NCBI GenBank assembly: GCA_028829895.1
Contig: CM054179.1
Span: forward strand, 75,860,544 to 75,924,543
Direction of reading: 5' to 3'
Length of the DNA: 64,000 nt
Source of the DNA: Sinotaia quadrata
Taxonomy: Eukaryota > Mollusca > Gastropoda > Architaenioglossa > Viviparidae
Shown: piece after piece, positions 12,301-23,506 of the stretch
How positions within the stretch are numbered: the stretch's first letter is position 1
How the letters are laid out: each line of letters starts with the position of its first letter
Translations under genes and position numbers: made by a program
The notes under the pieces: model-generated
Told to the model about the DNA's origin: nothing
Database searches by the model: none
What the model saw: the letters and a program-made list of their open reading frames with translations, nothing else

Positions 12301-15300
12301 TTGTCAATATATGACCGATCAAATGGCTAAGAAATTATTATTAAATGAAATATTGATTAAGATGATCAAATAGCTAAGAAATTATTATTAGTTAAAATCC
12401 TGATTATGTGGAAACAAAGGCATACTTTTGGAGATATATATTTCATTAAAATTGAATATTTTGACTCAAATAAAACTTCTGATAATTCAGAATCAAATAA
12501 TTAGATGTAAAACAGTTTGAAAAATAAATAAAATTAAAAAAAAATCACAATTGTATTTACTGTTAATTAACCTTTTACTGGGCACACATTTTTCCATTTT
12601 TAGCTCTGCACAGGCAAGAATTTTCAGGATTTCACTGAGATTTAGGGTTATGTTAGTAAAAACATCATATCTTAAGTATTAATGCATATATTTCAATGAA
12701 ATAAAATGCAAATGAAAGGAAATGAAAGTATCTTTATTGTTTTCCTATATGAAGTATGCTTATCAGGTATCAAATTTTAATCCATGCATGAACACATATA
12801 TTTACACACAAAAAATTCCCGTGATTGCCAGACACATACACTATGTAAAAACACTATTTACACGCGAGTATGCTACTAATGCTAATGTCACTGTGCCCAG
12901 TAAAGGGTTAAGTAAAGAAAAGAGAGAGAACAATGAACAAAGAAAAGAAGGATGGAAGATTTAAATGACTTGGCATAAAAATTTTATTAGTAATTTCTGA
13001 AGCTATTTTCTTTTTCAATTTACCTATAAAATAAATTTACAAGATCTGATGCTATTTTCTTTTTAATTTACCCGTAAAAATAAACAAACATACAAGCAAA
13101 TTTTGTTAGAACACTTCTAACCATAAGCCAAGTGAGTTAATTACCTTTATGTGTTTAAACTCAAACATATTCCTTTGAACGAAGGTCTGCTTGATTTTCT
13201 GACTGGTCCATGTAATGAACAGTTTATAGTAGTGATTAGCCTGCCCAAAACAACAGATTAGTGTTAGTGATTGCACATCATACAGCTCACAGATAACATT
13301 TACACCACTGCATACATGTACATCACACATATACCACAAATCTAACCAGCACAGCTATTCATGTATACACCTATTCAGCAAATACCTCACCTATTCTCTG
13401 TTATTTCAAAAGGACATAATTTATTTGAAGAACACCTTTCTTTAAACTCTGTTCAATTTAAAGTTTTTGGGCAAAAATAAACTACATGCATTGAGACCTT
13501 AGACTGTACTGCTCCATCAGAAATAATTTAAAAGTGCAAATATCTGATTTTAGGGAAACCTAACAGTTAAAATAATTAAAAACTAAATTAAATTAGGTAA
13601 ATAAATGGTCTAAATAATGCCATTAAGCTTTTTTAAAAGCAGAGATACAGCAAGTGCTCTGATTGCAATTATGTCAAATTCATTCATGCAATAAGGCCAA
13701 AATCAGATGTCAGGCATTTCTCGAGCAAGTCACAAATATTTCTTCTATTTTATTTTAGTTGCAAATCTATCTAAATGTACAGTTAGGAAAGAGAAGATAA
13801 TGAAGTGTTACAGAGCAATATAATTATCTTTTCAAAGTTAAAATTAATGCACCACCACCAGTTTATAAGTGACAATTTCTACTGTAGTACCAGTAAATCA
13901 GCAGGATTATTTATGACATAAATAAAATTGCCTTCAGTTCAGAAGACATTCTACCACAGAGACAAAGATTAGTATTTTTATTTAGAAATTCTGTATTCTT
14001 ATCTCTGAGATCTCTGAGCGAGTATTCCACTTTAGAGCATTATGAAAGTGTGGAATATAAAATGTGATACATAAAATGTAATAATTTATCAACATTAAAG
14101 CTCCATTCACTCAGCCCTCTATTTTATTCAGTGGAAGCCTAATCCAGGCATGATGATTAAGGACAGGAATTCTTTGACAGGTAAGGGGGTGGGTTGTAAC
14201 TTTCTAGCTGAACAATTGAAATTAAAAATATGTGACCAGCAATTTTAAATGACTGAAAATAAACATATAATATGTAGGTTGGCCCAACTAGAAAGCCGTA
14301 AACACTTAATATGCATGAAGCAAGTTTTTTATTACAAATTTGTTGTGTTGGTTCATGTGAACAAAGTCATGCTAGACATTATAATTATCATCTAAAGACC
14401 TTTTCTGTAAGTCCAAGAGAGAAAAAGATTGGTATGCTCAGATTCATACGCTCCCAGTACGATTCCAACAAGATGCAGAGTTCTTGAGCACGTCCAAGTG
14501 CAAACACTGGAATCAAAACCTGCAACAGAAATATCCTTATTTTTAATGCTGTAGTTTTTTTTAAAAAATGTCTGAATAACTTAACAAAAATTAAAATAAA
14601 TGCATAAAACATTATTAAAGAATTATGTGGGTTTTATTTTAAAAGTGTATGAAATTATGTTAATTAATAAACAAAATTATAACACTATAAAACAAAATTA
14701 TTCTTACATTTTATTTCTGAATTTCTTTTTACAATACATGTATTCAATTAATACAGTTATAAAACAAAATATACTTGCTTAATATGGTCATATATTTAAC
14801 TGTAGGTTCTGCCAAGATGATGTATGTCCGGGCAAAAAAAAAACAACTAGGACATTAAAGAAGATAAGGAATGTAATCATGATTTAAGGAAAAAAAAATA
14901 AAAGACCCATGGAAACATCACAATTGCTGTATATAAATTAAAGATACAGCAAACCATACCATCATTCACCAGATTAATACGAAAATTATTACTAAAATAA
15001 AAAACAAACTAAAGACGCAACACACCTTTCCACCATTTTCCACACAGGTGTGTACTTTTTTAAGAAAGTCTCGTTCCCTGCAACGCTTTGAGTCACGGAT
15101 TGTGGTGGCATATGTAGACTCAGTAATGAGTAAGTCTGGCCTACATTTGTCTATCCAGGCTGAACCAAGATGTCTATCTGGTGTCATGTTGTAATCCCCC
15201 TAAACAATTCAAAAGCGAGATGTACAAATTGATTTTCTTATTAAAAGATTTCAGTAATAAACAGTACAAAAAAAACAAAGAAATTCAGGTTAAAAAAAAA

Positions 15301-18300
15301 CAAAGAAAAAAGATAAAACAAACATAAAACTGGGCAAACATTTCAACACTTCTGTGCAAATTTTCTAAAATATTTTCAGCATGCTCTGAAGGGAAAGGGG
15401 ATTCTTCTCTCTGTCCTACTTTGAAGGAAAAGAGGATTCTTCTGTCTATCCTACTCTGAAGAGAAAGGGGATTCTTCTGTCTGTCCTACTTTGAAGGAAA
15501 AGGGGATTTTTCTCTCTGTCCTAACTTTGAAGGGAAAGGGGATTTTTCTCTGTCCTACTTTGAAGGGAGAGGGGATTTTTCTCTCTGTCCCACTTTCAAA
15601 ACATTGTGAAGTTCACATATAATAATTACAGGCCATCTCCTACTTTTGTATATAATATATTCTTGAAAATATACAGGAAAGCAGAATATATGCATGAAAA
15701 ACAATAGACTTTCATGTCATAAAAGGAGTTTAGTTTCCACAGAGCACCCAAATATGATAAAATCCCTAATGTTAGTATACATATTTATTTATTTTATTTT
15801 ACCTCAAGTGCTCACCACGAATCATGATTATTTTAAAACACAGATTGTAAAAAATTTAAATGTTTATTTATTTTTCTTTTCAAATGATGTCAGTCAACTG
15901 AAATGAGGGACACTTCTTGTTATGCCGATTTCACACCAGTAGGAATGGCTGGGTAGAGTGTGGTGGGATAAATGTGGACAGGTTTAAAGGCACTTTTTAA
16001 ATGAAAAAATAAAAAAAAAGAATGTATGCCATAGTACTTTTAAAATATTGTACTTTGTGTTCAAAATAAAAACTTTAGAGAAAAGGGGAAGTGGATGGAG
16101 TGTGGTGCTGTGACACTCAAAACAAAACACATTTTTAAAGCAAAAACCTAATTCCGAACTCTATCACACTGATGAATAATTTCAGTATAAATACTGTTTT
16201 CCATTAAATTCTCATAAATTTTCAAAGATATAATGTATATAGCAATTAACTTTGTTTTATAAATGTAAATAACAGACATATAACAGCATGGTATCATATT
16301 TAGGGATTATGTTCTAATAACAGAACATAAAAATTGCACATAGTTAAAATTTTATTGATTATAATTATTAGTACAATACATATAAGATAAGCTCTGAGGC
16401 GAAGAATATTGGCTTTATAGATGTACATATGGCAAATAATTAGCATCTCTCTTCGCCTAGCAACTGGGCATCCTCAGAGTGTGATGTCAATCCAGGACAC
16501 AATGGGCCAGGTTTGTGTGACAGAGGGTTACAAAGGAAGTGGTTGGCTCTACTTCAGCTCAAGTTGACTGTACATTCATCTGTTGCTGATTGTTTTTCTT
16601 CAAAAACATGTGATTGGCAACTGTTACTACTGTCTTCCGAGAAGCCCAAGCATTTCTTGGAATTGTCTCAGACTACTTTGTGTGATTTTGAGGCTCAACT
16701 CTATCACAGACTTCAGTCAGAAATTAAATCATTCAAGTGCTTTTGATTCTTTTGCTAGGCATCAGATAAAGTACATGTAGTTGATTTGTGTTTAGAGGAC
16801 ATGCTCTATGAAAAATATGTATGAAATATACTAGAATTTCACACTCAACGTGAAGAGATGCTGATACTATCACAGACATAGAGAAATATTTACATTTCAT
16901 ATCTTTGCTCACTGCAACCTATTTTTTTTTTTACCTCAGTCATGTATAGTTTAAATTCTGAAGCTTTTAGAGATCTAGTATAATTCATAATTCATGTTAT
17001 TTTTTTTTTTAATGGTTTTTACCCCTTAAAAAATGTGTTTGCCTTACAATATATATAAAAATAAAATAAAATCTAAACAAAAGAGTGCCAACAATAGAAC
17101 ATGTACATTTACTGCATGAATTAATGTCACAAATTTTTAATAGATAATTCAGTTATTAATATTTTGCCATTATATTTATAATTCTAAAAGAAAGATGAAA
17201 AGTGAAAATTAATATTATCATTTATGATGCCTATCAACTGTTGTTTTCTTGGTTTTTCCCCATTAATTTTTACATTTTACTAGGGCCTGGAAAGAAGTAG
17301 TATACAAGAAATAATTAATAACACTTAACAACTTTAAGAAAGCTATTTTATTTACTCCAAAGTTTTATGTAAAAATTGAGGAATACTTATTTTAGTGCTT
17401 TTAAAAAGAAGCACTGATTAACACAATAAAAATAAAATAAGCTTGATAGTACCCTAAACTGAATCCTCATATGCTAATTACAATTATTTGCTGATCACTA
17501 AAACTCAACTTTCACTCTTTGTTTTAAGGATAAAAATTGTTAGTACTGATTTGTGATTTGTCACAAATAGACATTCTACATCTTGTATGAATTAATCACA
17601 AATGCTGAAGTAATGAGTTTAACAACAATAGTAAACGATGTATAATGGGAGAGGAATAAAGACCTATTCAATCTTTCATAATAATTTATTCTTTTCAAAG
17701 CCATTTCCAACTCAACAGCTTACTTGTATCACATCATTCCTTTGTCATTTCTTTGAACTCTTAACCTTTCTGATAGCTATTCATTCTCTAGCTTACAACA
17801 ATATGACATGGTTATTCAAACTTGACCAACTCTTACTTTTTCTAAAGCAGTTTCACGTCTGGTACAAATTACTGCATGCAATGCCATTGTGTTAATAAGA
17901 GGGCCAACGGGGTAGTAAGCGAGTCAAACAGAATTAATTTATTTCAGATGAATACAACTATCTGCAAAATGAAACAATTTTATGATTCTCATGTCTGATT
18001 ATTGTTTTTAAGCAGAATCTCATTGTAATAGGCAGAAACAAAAACTTGGTTAGGCAGATCAATTCCTAACCTTGATTGTGCATGGATAAAGTTGGCCTTT
18101 CGTTATTCAAACAGCAAAGTTGATATAAATAGTAAATATACAAACATGCAACTATTGTCATACAACATTTCTAAAGTACCTACATTTGTAATTGCATGTC
18201 AGGCAGACAACAAAAACAATAGTAAAAATTTTAAAATTACCGTATACACCATTGAGTGCTGTCCTACTCGTATGTGAAACATTGCAGCACCCAACACATG

Positions 18301-21300
18301 CCCTGCATAGTAAGCCTTGATTTCAAGCTCATCATCAACCTAGGGAAAAAATACACAGCCTTGTCATACAATATCTTACTTAAGGCCTTGTCATACAATA
18401 TCTGACTTAAGGCCTTATCTTACAATATCTGACTTAAGGCCTTATCATACAATATCTGACTTAAGGTTTTGTCACACAATACTGACTTAAGGCCTTGTCA
18501 CACAATATCTGACTTAAGGTTTTGTCACACAATACTGACTTAAGGCCATGTCATACAATACTGACTTAAGGCCTTGTCATACAATACTGACTTAAGGCCT
18601 TGTCATACATGATACAATATCTGACTTAAGGCTTTGTCACACAATAAGTGGCTTAGGGTCACAGTGATTTCGGGCTTTGTTACATGATTTCTGCTGTAGG
18701 TCTTTGTCACACAATACTGACTTAAGGCTTAGTCACACAATAAGTGGCTTAGGGCTCTGTCACACTAAATGTGATTTTGGGCTTTGTTACATATTTGCTG
18801 TAGGTCTTTGTCACAGAATATCTGAATTAAGGCTTTGTCACACAATATTTGCTGTAGGTCTTTGTCACACAATATTTGCTGTAGGTCTTTGTCACAGAAT
18901 ATCTGAATTAAGGCTTTGTCACACAATATCTGATTTAAAGTTTTGTCACACAATAACATTCAAATCACCCTAATGCTAAACTTGTGCTGGCATAGATGAC
19001 TACTGAATGTAAAACAGCAATTTTACTGTGCATAGGCTGTCAGAACTGACTGTTATTTTCTCAGGAACCCGTACATAATTTAATTACCTGGGTAAGGGTG
19101 CATCGACTGACAACTCTAGTAAACATTAGACCAAAGAGTGGCTATTTGTTTTATGGAGAAATAAATACAAACAAGTGCTAACATGGCTAATCAATATTAA
19201 ATGATGCTGGTTATTAAGGGCAATGTAGCATTTTTTTGCTGAAAGACTGAAAAACATATTTCCAATAGAATTTTTTAAACAGTCATCTAGCACTGAGGTT
19301 GTCATTCAAAATCAATTCTGCAGGCCAAAAGTGGCATGCTTGCCATAGGTACCAACCCCTGCTGTATTTGAATAGTAAATAGAAGGCAGGTATTTTCATG
19401 ATAAATAAAATTTTACATATAATGAATGCAAATTGCATACAAGCAAGAAATGTAGGGAATAAAAAGTACTCATGAGAGAAAATGGTAGCAGCTTGGCATT
19501 GCTCCTGCAAGGGTTAGAGGCCATATTGGCAGATGGTAGTGGGTAAAGATTATGAGGTATTAACTAGGGAACATTACTCATATGACACTATATTTGGAAA
19601 GCATTAAATGTGTATTAAATTAAATTAAACAAAATCTACTAAGTACTTGTATGGTCTGATGAAGATTGACAGCCGTGGCTTTCTTCATACAGGCCTTGAT
19701 CATCTCTGATGTGAAAAAGCTTGATTCCCCTTTTCGCTCCACAGTAATTTTCCGGAAATCTTCCTGTAATGTAATTGAAATGAACAAAGATTAAAAGCAA
19801 ACGCTTCATTACTCCTTTTAATTTGGGTGGGGAAGGTTAAATGATTAACATATTTAAATAAAGCGCACAAGTCGTATTTCTACAATCACTAATCCCTAAA
19901 GCATATTGTTTAAAAACACTTAAAATTTGAATATTTTATACAAAAAAAAAAAGAAATACTGAACTAATCACTTAAGGAATTGCGTACCAGTAGAATGGGA
20001 CAGATGGCTTTAGTTGGATGTGTCATGTACAAAGGCCCGTTGTAGCCAACCATCTCTGTCATGTAAGGCAATGCACCACAATGGTCCAGGTGAAAATGAC
20101 TGAAATTGTACATCAAAAGACTTTAATATTTGACCTATAGGTCAAGGTCTTAACTCTACTCCATACCATGTACTGAAAATCGATTGCTGGTGATTACTGG
20201 AAACTTAAAAAACTTAATTTATCATATCAGTCACACTCTGTTTTGCAAAAATAATCATTGGTTATGCTTAAGACTAAGAAACACATCCCCCAAATGATTA
20301 TTTATAAGTATTTTGACGGAAAACCTTGTGTTATTGTACGCAAATGATATCCGCCTCTTTTCTAGCAGCCATCTTAGCACTGCATTCAGTTTATTTTGTG
20401 CTCACTCATTGGCTTGTGGTTTGCCTGCTTGGCTTCAAATTATTAACCCGACAGCGATATTAGTTTAGATGATACCAAGGATGGGAGCCAGATATATATG
20501 TATACATCAAGTAATGATAAACTTGTAACTTCAGAATGTTATCAAGCCTGTTCCAGTCAGTAGGTCACCTAGTACACAGAAGCATTCTCTTTGTTTTATA
20601 GAGCCATAGTAAAAATCTAGAAAAGTATACACATGTAAATATTTATCCATGAGAAGTGTTCTTTGTTTTATTATGTGTAAGCTTAGCATGTGTGCAGAAA
20701 TATTTCTTTTTTTTGTTAATATGTTTTACATGCTGCTAAGTGTTCATGGGAGTGATTCAGCTGATAATTTAAAAAAGCACTGTTTAGGAAACAAAGTCTG
20801 TGAAAGTAGCTAGTGCAGAAGCCTATAAACTTTAAAAATAAGAATACTTTATGCAATCTTTCTCACAGTATTTATTACAATGCAGGCAGGAATTATGAAA
20901 TTAAAATGTTCTTCTTTGACAAATAAATGGCGGAAGGCTCTCATTTTTACATTTTACTGACAATGCTAAAATTAATTCATACATTTTAGAAAACTCAGAT
21001 TCAAATGAATTAGAGAGACCTATCAAGTACAATCAATGATACTTCACATCTGAATTAATCAGACAACTGGGGTTAAACAGGAAGGCGGAGGGGTGGGGTG
21101 GGGCAAAATTAGCAAAAAATCATTCTGTTCTGCCTGCTGTTTCTGTAAAAGGAAACAATTGTAAACTTTGTTATTTAAATATGGAAAGGAGATTAAAATA
21201 AGACAGAAATGTAATGCATATATGTGACATACTTCTTTTTTTCAAAAGACAGAAATTGTTAGATTCTGATGATAAAATTAATATTAAGACATTTAAAAGT

Positions 21301-23450
21301 CATTTTTATTTAAATTTTAAAAGACATATAAAAGTAATTTTTATTTAAATTTTAAAAGACATATAAAAGTAATTTTAAAAAAAATAATTACTTGAAAAAC
21401 CTGACATGAACTTTCTTCAAATTACAGATAAAATATTTAAAGTCAAATTAAAATCACACATGATATATGTTTCAAAATCTATGTAAATTTACAATGAAAC
21501 TAAGATCACAAAAAAAGTACACCATGTACAAATACAAAAGAATGAAAATGAATCAGTTGACAAGCACAGAAAGATGTAAATTCTAGTAGAGTTTGAAAGC
21601 TGAACTTAAAAATATTGAATATTTTTTAAAACTGACTTAGAAATCATGCTCAACACAACTGATTATAATTCATTTGTTGAATGGGCCATATATAATATTG
21701 CAGCAATTTATGCATAATTTTAACAATACAAGTTTGCTTTTAATGTTGGAAGATTGGAATTTATTTTTTCTTGAAAACATTGAATACAGTGACAATACTG
21801 CCTACAAAAAGATGTGAGCAATGTCACTGAAATGGCAGTCATGAAAAATGAGTGATTTTCATGCTAATGAAACTAATTATGTTCGGAAGTAATGAAAGAA
21901 TAATTATCAAATGATTCAAACTTGTAGAGGACGTGTATGCCTATAAAATATTCAAATTTAGTTAAAATCAGATCAATGGTTCCCAAGTTATGACACATAA
22001 CTTTGAAAATGTTCATATCCTGATTTTTTGAGGGGGGAGTTGAGGCTGGCTAAAATAAATATCTCAGGAATTAACAAGGATATTTGAAATCTGTCTTTTG
22101 TTTTTCTGATTTAGAATACATTCAGTTTGACATGTGCCAATTTTAGTTACTTTCTGATGTGTAGATATTTAAATAAGAATTAAATGGTAGGAAATTTCAT
22201 AAAAATGGTGTATTTCCTTCATTGTTATGTTTGTTTGTTTGTTGGTGACATAGCTATTTTTTTGTTTTCTAAGCTATCCTAAAAATATTCTAGACAGATG
22301 GGTATGGCATTGGTGTAAATAAATTTCTCAACTTTCTCAAATAAATGTTGGCAATTGGTGGAGATTTAATTTTTTAATTAGTGTTTATTTTTTTTAAACA
22401 TGCAAATATTTCCCTAAAGTACTGTACATTTTTAAAAATTAATTTCAGAATCATGCTCAGCACTTTATTACAGTTTACTCATTTATAGCCCCAAGTGTAA
22501 TATTGCCGAGATTTTAAAAAATCCAACTTTGTATTTTGGGGCAGCACTCTCCTGCATTTTCTTAGGGCAATTACTCTGAAGGTAAAAAATCAGGTCAGTT
22601 CTTACAGTTTCTGATTTTCCATCTGTGGACTAAAAATTAAATCAGTAAACTCAAATCCAGACTATTTTGACATTTTACTGATTATCCAGGCCTGGAAAAG
22701 CTAAAATCAAATTCCAGACTTTTCCCAGAATTCCAGACCTGCATGGGAATCCTGTTTTATTTGCTAGTTTGAATATGTATTACCTATTTTTTTTTAAATC
22801 ACATAAATTCAGAACAATATCCAACATTATTATAACTTACAACTGAAGTTTTTCCATTCAATGCTGAACCTAATGATATATACCATGAGACACAAAAATA
22901 CATGGGAAATAAATAATTCATTGATTTAAAACACATATGCACATATTCTCAAAAAAAAGATGTAAAAGTCCTGTAATTTAAATTAAATTAATAATTGTTA
23001 GTTCTTTTTGATATCAAATTGCTCAATAAAAATATTACACCAAAATTCAAAAGAAAGCACCTGAAAGAATTTATTTCTTACCAAGACAATCAACAATCCC
23101 CTCCCCCTAAAATAAACATAGAAAGATTCTTAACGATATACATTCTTTTAATGAACAGAGTTCATGATGATGCATCATTTAGTAATCATTTTTATTAGTA
23201 TTGCAATTTATAAAGAACCAGGGGGCTAACAAATATGTTCGTAATAATAATAATAATTTTGTAAAAACTTCCCTGAATTTTTCTTAAAATTAACTCAAAG
23301 CATACAAAATCAAGCACAAAATTTCTCTACCTTATGATGACACAGTCAAGATGCTCTGTCAGAGGTCCTTCTCGAGTGATATAGGTGAAATCAGGAAATC
23401 GCCGCTAAGAGAAAATTATGACAATAAAAAGAAATAATAATGCTGTCATT

Positions 23451-23506
<56 letters not shown>
